A program made the translations under genes and the position numbers. From Daphnia pulex (Eukaryota > Arthropoda > Branchiopoda > Diplostraca > Daphniidae): 64,000 nucleotides of DNA. The DNA lies in NCBI RefSeq assembly GCF_021134715.1, contig NC_060018.1:2294001-2358000 (forward strand), read 5' to 3'. Positions 27,701 to 35,953 of this stretch are shown one piece after another (position 1 is the first letter of the stretch; each line of letters begins with the position of its first letter). The notes under the pieces were generated by a model, which saw only the letters and a list, made by a program, of their open reading frames with translations, had not been told where the DNA came from and searched no databases.

Positions 27701-30700
27701 AGCGCGCCCTTTCTCAATCAGGTGAATGGAAATGCAAATTTTTACTATACGTTTAGTTGTTTAACAAAACCCTATCCATTTTGAAATTATAGACGAAGAA
27801 ATTGTTCCAGCTGAGACACCTGCCTTTCATGGTCAATCATTCGTCGAGCTGAAGAAAATGAAAGCCCAGGACAAGTTCGCAATGGAAATCGAGTTTAAGA
27901 GTCTGTTGACGGATGGTATCCTGTTGTACGCGCAGCAGAGGAAAGATTTTGACGCTGACTACATCTCGCTGGCAATCATAGCGGGGTAATTAATAATGAA
28001 TTGTGTTGTTTCCTTATTTATTTGATTATACGTGGCTTCTCTAATTTGTTTACTGTAGGCACGTAGAATTACGTTTCAATCTCGGTAATGGACCAATCGT
28101 ACTTCGCTCCCTGCAACCGATTCGGCTGGGTCATTGGCATCGTGTTGTGGCACAGCGCTACCGACAAGACGGTTGGCTTCGCTTGGATGATGACGAAGAT
28201 GTTGCTACCACGTCACCCGGAGAACATTCTACTCTTGACTTAGATACCAACTCCTTTCTCGGAGCCGTACCTTCTCATCTGGCCACAGCCAGGTACACAT
28301 CCATAATTGAGCGTAGCTGCTTTAGCCTTGAAAGTTTGGCTGACACCAAAGTTGTCTCTTATTTTTTTGCACAGAACTTATGATCGCATTGGGACGGGCT
28401 CGGGATTCGTGGGCTGTATGCGTCGGGTAAAACTTGGTCGTCGCTCGGTGATTTTCCGTGTTCCTCCAGAAGGACGAAAAGTGTCTCGACGAGGTCGACA
28501 GTTTGACGAAAACAAACGACGGGGAAACGCAATTGACGGTATAAACAAGTCAACCGTATCGACCGTGGTAAAAATGAATGGCATAACACAATGCGGCGAG
28601 AATCCTTGCTGGAAAACACCATGCGCCAACCAGGGCACTTGTGTATGGAAGACTGGCGAAAATTACACTTGCGTGTGCCGGCCGGAATTCACAGGTACAT
28701 CAGACAAAATCTAATATTTCTGGACTACTTTTTAACATTTCATTGCACATTCTGTTGAAATTAAGGATTCACGTGCGAAAGTGCTCTTGACCTCTGCGCT
28801 AGCTCTCCTTGCGGCGACGGCTCTACTTGCGTCAGTTCAAAGAATCGTTTTACTTGCAAATGCCCTCCCGGAAAGAAAGGATTTCTCTGCGATCAGCGTA
28901 GGTTATCTACTATCTCCATACTATTCTACTTAATTAAATGGAAGCTTTTTTCGTTCTATCTTTGCCAGATGACGGAATGAAACATGAGATTCTTGTTCCA
29001 GAATTTAATATAGTGCATTCACCGACGTCAGCTTCCAGTTACGTTTCAGTGGCGCGTTCCTTTCAAGTCAGTCAGAACTTAGATTTGGAGGTTTGGTTCC
29101 TCAGTCGCTCATCTGATGGAATGCTTGCCTATTCGGCACGTGATGAAAACGGCCGTGGAGACTTCATCTGGCTAGCGCTGATTGGCGGCCGCGTACAATT
29201 CCGTTGGGATCTAGGCAGCGGGGCCGGCATTGTCACGTAGCTCCAAAAATCTATTTAACTAGAAAAGAACTGGAATTAAGCCAAAGTTTTATTGTTGTTT
29301 TTTTTTTAGTTCCTCTGAACGGGTCACTTTGTTCAATTGGCACCGAGTTTTAGTAAGCAGGCGCGGTAAAGAAGCCAGTATCCGTTTAGATGATGGTGCT
29401 ACGAGTGAAGGACGTTCTTTAGGACCTCTTTCCGAGTTGAACTTAGATATTCCTCTATTTATTGGAGGGCTAAGGTAAACTATCAGATGCAGTTATTCTT
29501 ATTTATCTTCTACTAATCGAGTCATAATTTTCAGACATAATTTAACGTTGCCTCGTGACGTACCAAAGTTGGAAAACTTGCAAGGGGCCGTTCAGAGAGT
29601 TATTGTTAATGGCGAGGTTTTTGAAAAATTGATGGAGAGTGAAATGGAACAGCATAATGTGGCCGTCTACAGAGGCCCACCATGCGGTCACATGCCCGCC
29701 ACTCACCCATCGTCCTCCCGGATCTTCGCTTATCCTACCAGCGGTAAAGATTCATCGTCACCCTGTCAGAATGGTGGCGTATGCCAACCACTTTTGGCTA
29801 GTTTCGTTTGCAAATGTCAGTCGGGATTTCTCGGAAAACGATGCGAAAAACGTACGTAAATAGATAAAGAGATCATTTAATTTGTCTGTTCTAATTCAAC
29901 ATCGATATAATACTCATAATGTTGCAGGCACTGACACCGCGGAAATTACACGCCCGATCAAGTTTGATGGGAAAACTTTTTTGAAATATCCCAATCAATT
30001 GAAAGATGTGTAAGTTGTTGCTACATTGTTGCTTCTCTCGGTAGTTTTGTTCTTCTGTCTTAGAAGTCCTTCTTCTTCCGTTTTTGATTGTCTAAAGGTT
30101 TTTCTTCTAGAACTCTGGATTTATCTCATTTTTCTTGGCTAACAACGCAAAACTTGTGGATGACTAACAATTCTTCTGATGAGCTCTCAGAGTATACTAA
30201 CAATGCTAACACTACTCTCGAAGGCTTAGATGATGTCATTTATGATGTGCACTATGTTTATACTAATGAGAGGTGACCAATTGGTTTCTATTTGCCAATA
30301 TTTTCTGTGGATATTGATTTGTTTGTATTTGCATGAAAAAATGTATTCGTTTTAGTGGCAAGAGTCAGCGGTCCAACAAGTTTGAGTTACGTTTCCGAAC
30401 GGAAGCAGAAAATGGGCTGATTCTGTGGCTGAGTCGGGGCCATTCGCTACAAGCCGACTATTTTGCCTTAGCTATCGTTCATTCGCGATTGGAGCTCAGT
30501 TTTAATTTGGGAAAACAATCTTCGTTTCTCTCCGCCAGATCAATGGTAAGTTGTCACACATAATTTTTGGTGTTGTGAATTTTAACTGATTTCCTTTTCA
30601 TGAAGGTGAATGTAAGTGACGGTCATTGGCATACGGTTGTCGTCGAACGTAAGAAACGTTTAGGAAGCATCGCTGTAGACGGAGAAAAACCGATTCGTGT

Positions 30701-30979
30701 TACGGCTGATCCTGGCGCCACTATCCTCAACAGCAACGGGAAACTTTGGATTGGTACTGCCTCTCTTTAAATTTGAAGATTTTTACATTCTGTAGCTAGG
30801 TTGTTCATTAATTGTATCAATTGGATGCAGGCGGCAGCTCAATACTCCCTCCCGGCTTGCCTTCCCCGTACTATGAAGCTTTTGTTGGATGCATGGATCA
30901 TGCCAAAGTTGATCGACAAAATTTAGACTGGCATCGGCACGGAGATAACGCAATTCTTCACTATTGTGGGGATACTTGA
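6615..30979 (+). CDS. agrin: Agrin (secreted heparan sulfate proteoglycan), whole gene span
   Basis: Agrin organises basement membranes and synapses by binding laminin through its N-terminus, and receptors and dystroglycan through its C-terminal LG domains. Exons joined here: 6615-7275, 19191-19287, 22287-22426, 22554-22769, 23494-23709, 24235-24450, 24791-24817 (optional), 25375-25469, 25624-25741, 25817-26155, 26277-26414, 26698-27468, 27545-27721, 27793-27985, 28059-28292, 28375-28694, 28766-28897, 28969-29236, 29310-29474, 29535-29851, 29928-30009, 30111-30272 (optional), 30356-30545, 30606-30753, 30831-30979. Total 5571 nt, 1856 aa plus stop, no internal stop. Domain order: signal peptide, NtA, six follistatin/Kazal, two laminin-EGF, Kazal, EGF-LG1-EGF-EGF-LG2-EGF-LG3. 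Compared with vertebrate agrin it has seven rather than nine Kazal modules and no SEA domain that I can recognise. Phase 1 boundaries dominate, as expected for shuffled extracellular modules. Confidence 0.93.
7276..14597 (+). other. Long first intron of agrin
   Basis: More than 7 kb with no recognisable exon on either strand. Longest frames are low-complexity, such as the 249-residue minus frame at 11130-11879 and the Phe-rich plus frame at 12394-12909. A long first intron in a secreted matrix gene commonly holds enhancers; nothing specific is visible. Confidence 0.55.
14598..14654 (+). CDS. agrin: Candidate 57-nt cassette exon between NtA and the first Kazal module
   Basis: A strong acceptor (TTCTTGCCTTTGCAG) and a donor (GATG|GTTAGT) bracket 57 nt that are open in the agrin frame. 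Phase is 1-1, so inclusion adds 19 residues (VPFDSRAASAASPVAVL with flanking Asp) without a frame change. Small Ala/Ser/Pro-rich composition suits a flexible linker. Optional use is inferred, because exon 1 joins 19191 equally well. Confidence 0.45.
14787..14816 (+). CDS. agrin: Candidate 30-nt cassette exon
   Basis: GGTGCACCAG|AAGG acceptor and GATTA|GTAAGC donor enclose 30 nt, phase 1-1, open in the agrin frame (EGKKKVLVLI). The acceptor has a weak pyrimidine tract, so this is less sure than its neighbour 133 bp upstream. Confidence 0.25.
14817..19057 (+). other. Agrin intron, no supported gene
   Basis: About 4.2 kb of intron. Contains a GT run with a G14 tract (17002-17031) and an alternating CG run (17948-17961). 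Short frames on both strands are low-complexity and lack domains. Confidence 0.5.
17002..17031. repeat. GT run followed by G14
   Basis: Alternating TG followed by fourteen G in a row, read directly. G-rich runs of this type are prone to length change and to sequencing error. Confidence 0.85.
19058..19287 (+). CDS. agrin: Possible alternative agrin first exon with signal or anchor sequence
   Basis: An ATG at 19058 (A at -3) opens a frame that runs without interruption through the acceptor at 19190 into the first Kazal exon, in the correct frame. It encodes 44 residues with a hydrophobic stretch (RALLSFLLCWTCFSGWAAV) that could be a signal peptide or a type II membrane anchor. Vertebrate agrin also has a short N-terminal transmembrane form from a separate promoter. 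No promoter element is obvious and the open run is short, so chance is possible. Confidence 0.35.
19191..19287 (+). CDS. agrin: Agrin exon: first half of follistatin/Kazal 1
   Basis: Acceptor TTTCCCGCAG. Encodes DKPDPCADLKCPPGAKC and following Cys residues, the EGF-like N-terminal half of a follistatin module. Donor CCAA|GTAAGT, phase 2, splitting a Lys codon completed at 22287. Confidence 0.88.
21725..21765. repeat. (GA)n microsatellite, about 41 bp
   Basis: Uninterrupted GA run in an agrin intron. Confidence 0.9.
21931..21956. repeat. (CA)13 microsatellite
   Basis: Uninterrupted CA run in the same intron as the GA run. Confidence 0.9.
22287..22426 (+). CDS. agrin: Agrin exon: second half of Kazal 1
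   Basis: Encodes KCSSYGDSVGSRPICGVDG and the Kazal core through GSCG: C-x-DG-x-Y-x-N-x-C then two more Cys. Acceptor CTTCAG, donor TTGCG|GTGAGT, phase 1. Confidence 0.9.
22554..22769 (+). CDS. agrin: Agrin exon: Kazal 2
   Basis: One complete 72-residue follistatin module in one 216-nt exon: DPCASVECLSPSVC, then PVCGSDGRSYSSQC. Acceptor ACAAACAG, donor ATCGG|GTACGT, phase 1-1. Confidence 0.9.
23494..23709 (+). CDS. agrin: Agrin exon: Kazal 3
   Basis: Another complete module of exactly 216 nt: HPCSKAGCEPDEEC, then PVCGSDQLTYSSNC and YEGVCG. Acceptor CATGACAG, donor TTGTG|GTAAGT, phase 1-1. Confidence 0.9.
24235..24450 (+). CDS. agrin: Agrin exon: Kazal 4
   Basis: Third consecutive 216-nt module: EACSNFQCPTSGYC, then PVCGTDGVTYTNPC and YKGLC. 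Acceptor TTTTTTAG, donor TTGCA|GTAAGT, phase 1-1. Confidence 0.9.
24791..24817 (+). CDS. agrin: Candidate 27-nt cassette exon between Kazal 4 and 5
   Basis: CGCTGCAG|ATTTG acceptor and AGCAG|GTAACG donor bracket 27 nt, phase 1-1, open in frame and adding nine residues (NLIDDTKQA). Skipping it leaves an intact reading frame (Asn instead of Asp at the junction), so it is probably alternative. Confidence 0.45.
25375..25469 (+). CDS. agrin: Agrin exon: first half of Kazal 5
   Basis: Encodes GCDKKRCDFYATC and ECVCPKACAK. Acceptor TTCTTGCAG, donor CCAAG|GTATGT, phase 0. This phase-0 split differs from the one-exon modules before it. Confidence 0.88.
25624..25741 (+). CDS. agrin: Agrin exon: second half of Kazal 5
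   Basis: Kazal core EVCGTDGITYRNECELKQ through KGDCG. Acceptor TGCTTATAG, donor CTGTG|GTAAGT, phase 1 at the end. Confidence 0.9.
25817..26155 (+). CDS. agrin: Agrin exon: Kazal 6 and start of laminin-EGF 1
   Basis: Module starts DLCKRVHCEHNARC. Its core has an insertion before the Cys (PSDPQSVGDVGICASDG). It ends HTGPC, then a short linker leads into KCHCNKQG, the opening of a laminin-type EGF. Acceptor TTTTTTAAG, donor GCAAG|GTACAT. Confidence 0.9.
26277..26414 (+). CDS. agrin: Agrin exon: laminin-EGF 1
   Basis: Carries the laminin-EGF pattern CDPVTLQCRC, then GRSCDRCLSGYWG and a closing Cys. Acceptor AATTTCAG, donor CGAAC|GTAAGT, phase 1. Confidence 0.9.
26698..27468 (+). CDS. agrin: Agrin exon: laminin-EGF 2, Kazal 7 and linker
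   Basis: The largest exon (257 codons). It holds laminin-EGF 2 (CDCHRLGSIRADC to CDRCQDG), a Gly/Ser/acidic stretch with a Ser-Gly (GTGSGPDDALESE), Kazal 7 (HCSDLTCRFGAIC to YEGPC), a roughly 90-residue non-repetitive linker, and a small Cys-rich module (CIDDSQCKLISNSGC to KSCVG) resembling EB/EGF modules. I see no SEA domain or long Ser/Thr/Pro tracts, which vertebrate agrin has here. Confidence 0.9.
27545..27721 (+). CDS. agrin: Agrin exon: EGF 1
   Basis: Encodes SSCSSFPCLGGGTC, FVCVCPAERTGSLCE: a six-Cys EGF just before LG1. Acceptor CATGCACAG, donor ATCAG|GTGAAT, phase 1-1. Confidence 0.9.
27793..27985 (+). CDS. agrin: Agrin exon: LG1 part 1
   Basis: Laminin G start: FHGQSFVELKKM, then FKSLLTDGILLYAQQ and DYISLAIIAG. 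Donor GCGGG|GTAATT, phase 2. Confidence 0.9.
28059..28292 (+). CDS. agrin: Agrin exon: LG1 part 2
   Basis: Continues HVELRFNLGNGPIVLRS, then HWHRVVAQRY, classic LG strands. An acidic loop (LDDDEDVATTSPGEH) follows. Phase 2-2. Confidence 0.9.
28375..28694 (+). CDS. agrin: Agrin exon: end of LG1 and EGF 2
   Basis: TGSGFVGCMRRVKLG closes LG1, and a basic stretch follows (EGRKVSRRGRQ, ENKRRGN). EGF 2 is NPCWKTPCANQGTCVW to CRPEFTG. Donor CACAG|GTACAT, phase 1. Confidence 0.9.
28766..28897 (+). CDS. agrin: Agrin exon: EGF 3
   Basis: Encodes DLCASSPCGDGSTC to CKCPPGKKGFLCDQ. Acceptor GAAATTAAG, donor CAGC|GTAGGT, phase 1-1. Confidence 0.88.
28969..29236 (+). CDS. agrin: Agrin exon: LG2 part 1
   Basis: LG2 N-terminal half: VARSFQVSQNLDLEVWFLS, DGMLAYSARDENG, FIWLALIGGRVQFRWDLGS. 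Donor TCAC|GTAGCT in phase 2. Reading through would stop within two codons, so the splice is required. Confidence 0.88.
29310..29474 (+). CDS. agrin: Agrin exon: LG2 part 2
   Basis: Encodes ERVTLFNWHRVLVSRRGK and LDIPLFIGGLR. Acceptor TTTTTTTAG, donor CTAAG|GTAAAC, phase 2-2. Confidence 0.9.
29535..29851 (+). CDS. agrin: Agrin exon: end of LG2 and EGF 4
   Basis: Closes LG2 (LQGAVQRVIVNGEVFEKL) and carries EGF 4 (SPCQNGGVCQPLLASF to GFLGKRCEK). Donor AAAAC|GTACGT, phase 1. Confidence 0.9.
29928..30009 (+). CDS. agrin: Agrin exon: start of LG3
   Basis: ITRPIKFDGKTFLKYPNQLK aligns with the opening of vertebrate LG3 (AFDGRTFVEYLNAV). Donor GATGT|GTAAGT, phase 2. The exon ends exactly where vertebrate agrin carries its z-site insert. 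Confidence 0.9.
30111..30272 (+). CDS. agrin: Agrin 54-residue cassette exon at the LG3 z-site position
   Basis: 162 nt, phase 2-2, acceptor TTTTTCTTCTAG, donor GAGAG|GTGACC. It inserts 54 residues (begins TLDLSHFSWLTTQNLW, ends VHYVYTNER) between the first LG3 exon and the exon resuming at GKSQRSNKFELRFRTEAE. Without it the protein stays in frame and aligns directly with z0 vertebrate agrin. It is Asn/Asp/Glu/Tyr-rich with two N-glycosylation sequons (NSS, NTT) and no NEI/NEV motif of the vertebrate z8 insert. Whether it is alternative or constitutive cannot be told from DNA. Confidence 0.75.
30356..30545 (+). CDS. agrin: Agrin exon: LG3 middle
   Basis: Encodes NKFELRFRTEAENGLILW and DYFALAIVHSRLELSFNLG, strongly agrin-like LG3. 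Acceptor TTCGTTTTAG, donor CAATG|GTAAGT, phase 0. Confidence 0.92.
30606..30753 (+). CDS. agrin: Agrin exon: LG3 part 3
   Basis: Encodes VNVSDGHWHTVVVERKKR through NSNGKLWIG. Acceptor TTCATGAAG, donor GATTG|GTACTG, phase 1. Confidence 0.9.
30831..30979 (+). CDS. agrin: Agrin last exon: end of LG3 and stop
   Basis: Encodes YYEAFVGCMDHAKVDR and ends HYCGDT before TGA at 30977-30979. The final Cys pair that closes LG3 is present. Confidence 0.92.
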
Positions 30980-31302
30980 GTTCTTGAGAAATCCCTAGGG
31001 AAATAAGGGGAGGCAACTCGGAACATATTTTTATATGTTTAGCGGATGACAGCGCTATCGACAACAAACTAACTCAATGCTGTTTAAAAATATGTCTCAC
31101 TTTCCCTATCTTTTTTTGGTTGTACAGTGTACAGCATGACGTTTCTTACATCAGCCAAAGTGTTATAAAACGATGTTCTTATGTGAACAAACAAATTAAG
31201 TGTAAGTGACTGTGTGCATTGACTACATTTAACGGAACGTTCTTTAATCATATGCCTCAACAAAATTTTCCGGACGCCATTTTGGCAATACTAATTCGTA
31301 GA

Positions 31303-31308
31303 AATAAA
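31303..31308 (+). terminator. Poly(A) signal of agrin
   Basis: AATAAA about 325 nt after the stop codon, in AT-rich sequence, followed by T-rich DNA. It defines a short 3' untranslated region. Confidence 0.65.
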
Positions 31309-31329
31309 CGTAATTTTGATATTTAAAAT

Positions 31330-32051
31330 TGTGTTCATTAACTTGATTGGTTAGTTTTACGTGAAAATTTTAGCCATGTACAGCGGCCCACTCAGTTTCT
31401 TGTTTGCAATTGTTTCCCAAAAGTCTTGCCCAAAATTGATCCCATATTAGTGTGTTCTACTAGTTGTTTAATGCTTGAAACATGTTGATCAATTTAAAAA
31501 TTTTTCATACATCTCCAACGTTTACATTCCACCGAATCATCACTGGCCGTAAGCAAAAATGGCTATGCTTTGCTGACTTGCACATACAGTAAATCAAGAC
31601 GGGGGGAGACACTGCCTTGATTGACTACGACCAGGGAGATAAGGTATTTAAAGAAAACTTCCGGGTAAAATACCTAAACTTCATTCGTGTGCAACAGCAA
31701 CTCGATCTATTGAAGGTTTTTGGACAAGTAGTGGCGCAGTGTTATTGTACGTGTTGACTTAAGTTTTTTTTAAATTCGAAATTCAGAGACCAAGTGTAAT
31801 GCAATTATGGTGCACCATGTACCATGCAACCATGGTGGTGATGCTGTTTATAAGCACACACAGTGACACAGGCTAGATATTTTAATTTGAACTAAACCTT
31901 AAGTCCTTAATGAAAAGGATATTAGTCGTTTGTAGATTTAGTCGGATTTATTATAATGTAAAATTTTTTTCCAAACTTTTATAGGTCACATGTTATTTTG
32001 ATTTTTTAAATGGAAAAAAAATCACAAAAAGCCCTTTGCTGCTTGGTAACG
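31330..32051. other. Intergenic region after agrin
   Basis: AT-rich, no recognisable gene on either strand. Confidence 0.55.
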
Positions 32052-32859
32052 CAGATACTGACATGCTGTGATAGTTGACAATGGTTATTGCTTGGACACT
32101 GGCTGTGGACATCTGGCGGCCAGATTTGTTTTCAATTTCGGGGCATAAGCTACTAGCCCTTTAGCCCCTACCTTCTTCTTGGTTCCCTGTCAGATGAAGC
32201 GTGGGTTTCGAGAGTAAGGATGTTCTTCGTTGGTTTCTTTTTTTTCTGTTAGCTGGGTATGTCTTATTGTCTTCGTGAGGAAGAAATATTTGCCATTTGT
32301 TTCCGAGACGCTTGACTTCAAAGTGTATTCCAAATTCATTACGGAATTAAGGTGTCGATCTACATTTTCAGCCATTAAATGTAATTGGTAATGCTAGTTT
32401 GGATTTCTTAAATTCAATTAATCTTTGACGTCTCTGTCTGAATTTACAGGTAATCTGGCATATAATTTCATTTGGCCAAATATGATGACGTGGGTCGAAA
32501 CTGCTGTCCAATTTGTCGAAATGTCGGCCATATTGTTAGCTGTACGTCTCATTTCGTGCAGAAACAATTCAGAGCTAGTGAAGTAATATTGTTGATCAAT
32601 CTCTCTGCAATAATGCAATAGGTTTTATTAGTTGATTTTCAGGTCAGAGATGGAGATCGCTTTTCTCAACTGTTGCAGAAACTTAGAACACGACAAAGTC
32701 TGAGCTTCATGGCTGTCGTATCATTAATGTGGTTTTGTTGCAGCCAGCTGGTGAAAAGTGTGATCAAGATCTGTTGAGCTGCAGCTGCTGCATGCAGTTA
32801 ATCGAGCTGGTGCTATCCCAAGTGTAAGTGCAGGAAAACTTCTTGAATTGGTAATTTGA
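32052..32859 (+). repeat. Left arm of a large inverted repeat
   Basis: This 808-bp arm is nearly identical to the reverse complement of 35954-36770. It begins CAGATACTGACATGCTG and ends GAATTGGTAATTTGA. It lacks about 14 bases near its outer end that the right arm has. Two frames (66 and 61 codons) read identically in the two arms, which shows recent common origin but does not by itself show coding. Confidence 0.85.
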
Positions 32860-33145
32860 ACTTGATTTTGTTTTTCAATAGCCAGGTGAAGTCTGTGCTT
32901 CTTTGTTGCAGTCTAATGTGCACATGGATTGGTTGCAGTCATCCAGTGAAAGGTGTGATTAAATTGAGCTGTTGCATGCAGTCTTTGGTGCTGATGTTGT
33001 CCTGGAGTGTGGGAGAGTCCCATGCTTTAAGTCTTCTGGGATCAGCCATATCTGAGTTGACGCTGGATCATGCTGCATTGTGGTTGCCGAAATGTTGGAC
33101 ATCTAGTAGAACTGCAAAAAGACTACTTGAAATGGTAATTTGATA
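32737..33145 (+). repeat. Degenerate tandem duplication next to the left arm
   Basis: Two diverged units share the ordered motifs TTGCAG, then GTGAAA, GTGTGAT, TTGAGCTG, TGCATGCAGT and GGTAATTTGA. The first starts near 32737 inside the arm, the second near 32930. A weaker third match (GTTGCAGCC, TGGTGAAAG) lies near 33590. Confidence 0.5.
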
Positions 33146-34049
33146 AAAATTATAAGTTCTAACTTGGGAAGTATCATGCTTGGACTACTATAATTGCTTA
33201 GATTGTTTAATTTTAACATTTGGGGATTTCATCATGTCAACAGCTCTTTCCTTCGATCATATGTAAATTGAGTAATGGATTGTTTAAGAGGAATTGGTTA
33301 ACAAGATAGGCAGATACTGTAGAAGAATGTTTTTGTTTCGCTGCAGAGCACTACAAATTTCAAATGGATTTGTATTGAAATCTTAAATGAGTCATCTAGT
33401 TTGTGGTTTCATGTAAATTTTGGTTTAAACTATAGTTATCAGATAGTGTTGCCATAGAATATTTGGGTGAACTCCATTTGAAGTGATTTTTTTTAAATTG
33501 TATACAACATTTCCATTGATCAAACATTAATTTCATTTTGGTCATAGGTTTATGTTTACGTAGCAGTGATGTTGCTGTCCAATATGGCTGTTGCAGCCTA
33601 TACTGGTGAAAGATTTTTTGCATCGAGTTATGCTGTTGCTGTTCTTTGGTGCCGGACTGCTGGTGTTCTGCACAAAAGTTACATCCAGTTTTAATGTTGT
33701 TAAACCGTTTATATGTTGAAAAGGAACAGAAAAGTTCCTTGGTGTTGAATCGCTGGTGTTGTGCTACATAAGTTACATCCAGTATTTTGTTTAATTGCTA
33801 TTTGCGTCTATGAAGTAACCGTTGATATGTTGAGAATGAAAAAAATAGTAATACGGGGAATTTTTACGTTGAGCAAATAATAAACATGCCTTCGCGATTG
33901 GAAAATCAGCGAGGAGGAGATTGGGGGGGGGGGCAATTGATTTTCATTAACTAGAAGAAGTCGTGGTTTGTTTTAATAAGGTAAAAATAAAACCTTTGTC
34001 TATCACATCCATATACCTAAGCCTACCCATAAAACCACATCTATTCCTC

Positions 34050-34158
34050 ACACCCCATAACTACCACCAACACCCATTCCTTAAACCCCATAACTTCCAC
34101 CAACATCCATTCCTTAAACCCCATAACTTCCACCAACATCCATTCCTTAAACCCCCGT
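34050..34158 (+). repeat. 33-bp tandem repeat, about 3.3 copies
   Basis: Unit CATAACTTCCACCAACATCC plus CATTCCTTAAACC, with the first copy slightly diverged. The unit length is a multiple of three, so a frame stays open across it (KPHNFHQHPFL), but there is no other sign of a gene. Confidence 0.85.
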
Positions 34159-34302
34159 TACCCCACAAATATCTGTAATATGTAAATGTTATTGTTGAAA
34201 AAATAAAACACTTATGTAACATGTAGAACTCATATTTATTCTGAAACACTTACAAAATAAAAAATTCATTAAACAAAGCGTCCGGTACGAGTCAATTGTT
34301 AT

Positions 34303-34845
34303 TGTGCGAGCCTTTTTAGCAAGTAATTCGCCACCCAATTTGACAAAAAGTGATAGTTTGTTTTCTCGAAAATTGCGACAGACGGTTAAAAAATTTCTAG
34401 TTCAACAATCTCATGTAGAAATTTGCATCTAGTCTACTGGTGCAAATTGCGATTCTTTAAGCTTGATTATTTAGGAGATGTGTTAAAAAAATAGGAGATG
34501 TGTTAAAAAAATTGTGAGTAGCCAATAAATTGAACTAATTCGCTTTTTTCAGAATATTTTGAAGATAGATCACAAGAAAATCTAAAAACAACAAAGTTAT
34601 CTAAAACCAAAATATTCATAAAAAGTGGATTAGTTCAATTGTTTAGCTACCCACATTTGCTTTCAACACATCACCTAAATTAATCAAGCTTAGAATCACA
34701 ATTTGCACCAGTAGACTAGATGCAAATTTCTACATGAGATTGTTGAAATAGAAATTTTGTAACCGTCTGACGAAATTTCCGTGAAAACAAACTATCACTT
34801 TTTGTCAAATTGGGTGGCGGATTGCTTGCTAAAAAAACTCGCACA
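34303..34845. mobile_element. Palindromic MITE-like element
   Basis: Nearly the whole 543 bp folds back on itself around 34570. Ends are TGTGCGAG and CTCGCACA. Arms match for more than 200 bp with small mismatches. There is no transposase frame. I could not define a clear target-site duplication. It lies between the arms of the larger inverted repeat. Confidence 0.65.
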
Positions 34846-35953
34846 TGCAGTGTCGGCGTAGATCCAGGGAGATTACCTGGAAATGGAAGAAGAGAGAAGA
34901 GTGCGAGGCAAGTTTTACTGGGGAGCGATTAGTCATAATAGGCTTCCGGGTTAGACTCATGACCCTCAAAAAGTTTTCGTCGGATCATGCGCCTTCCAAG
35001 TCCCCGTTCAACCAGAGCCCTCCCCTCCTCCTGGTTTCACAGCGGGTGAGTGACCACCGGCGGGCGTTGGTTAGTGGTTAGTTAGGGAAACGGGGCACAG
35101 AAAAGAAGGGAGCCCAGATATGCACTTGTAATTTTTCTACATCTACATAATTTATTGACGAGTCTTGAATTTCAGCAACCTCTCCTCAGTTTTACCAATG
35201 GATCAAGTCTATGCAACGGCAGCAAACGATTCAACTGAAAAAAGAATAGAGATTTTGATTAAAAGTCAATAACTGAACGAAACATCAAGCATTACCTAAA
35301 CGCCGATACAGGTAGCAAGAGATGACATTTCGAAAAAATGCAACCGATAAAATAAGGCCGACAGCCATCAGGCAGCATGAACTATTTTACCCAACCGTTC
35401 AACACTGCATATACTGCATGGACACCAACATAGATAAATGACACATTTAAGTGTGATGTTGAACTGCAAGTCTGCACAAACTCCATTTCAGAGCATCTCT
35501 CAACTGGAAAGGGACTGCAAAACCACTGGACACCAAACAGCAACAACGTAAACAGCTCCAACTGGCCATGAACTCCTACAAAGTAAAATAACATTAATGA
35601 AACAATAACATTTTAAAATGTGAAAAAGGGTACCAATAATGAAATTTACTTAATTTAAAATTAACAATAATTTCAATTGAAAAAGTAACCAAAAAAGAAT
35701 TCTGTACATATACTTCTAATGTGTTATAAACTTGGTAATACTGAAGTGAGAATTTTTTTCTAGTTTGATTGGAAGGAAATTGTTAACTCAATGAAAGCTG
35801 ACCAACAATGCAGCTATATTTGAAGAAACAATTATAAGGAAGAAATATTACCCTTAATTTTCTACATCACATAAGAGTTAAACTTGTCAGTTGAATGCAA
35901 AACAAATAAAAAAAAAAACACAAGACTTCCAAAGTTACAACCAATAATATCTA
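34846..35953. other. Spacer between MITE-like element and right arm
   Basis: No recognisable gene. Short frames at 34845-35081 (+) and 35382-35594 (-) lack domains. The 34860-35100 part is more GC-rich than its surroundings. Confidence 0.5.

Noticed and set aside
32190..32618. Two minus frames in the left inverted arm, repeated in the right arm, as real genes
   Set aside because: Identity between arms is explained by recent DNA duplication; no domain, short, and no splice or poly(A) context.
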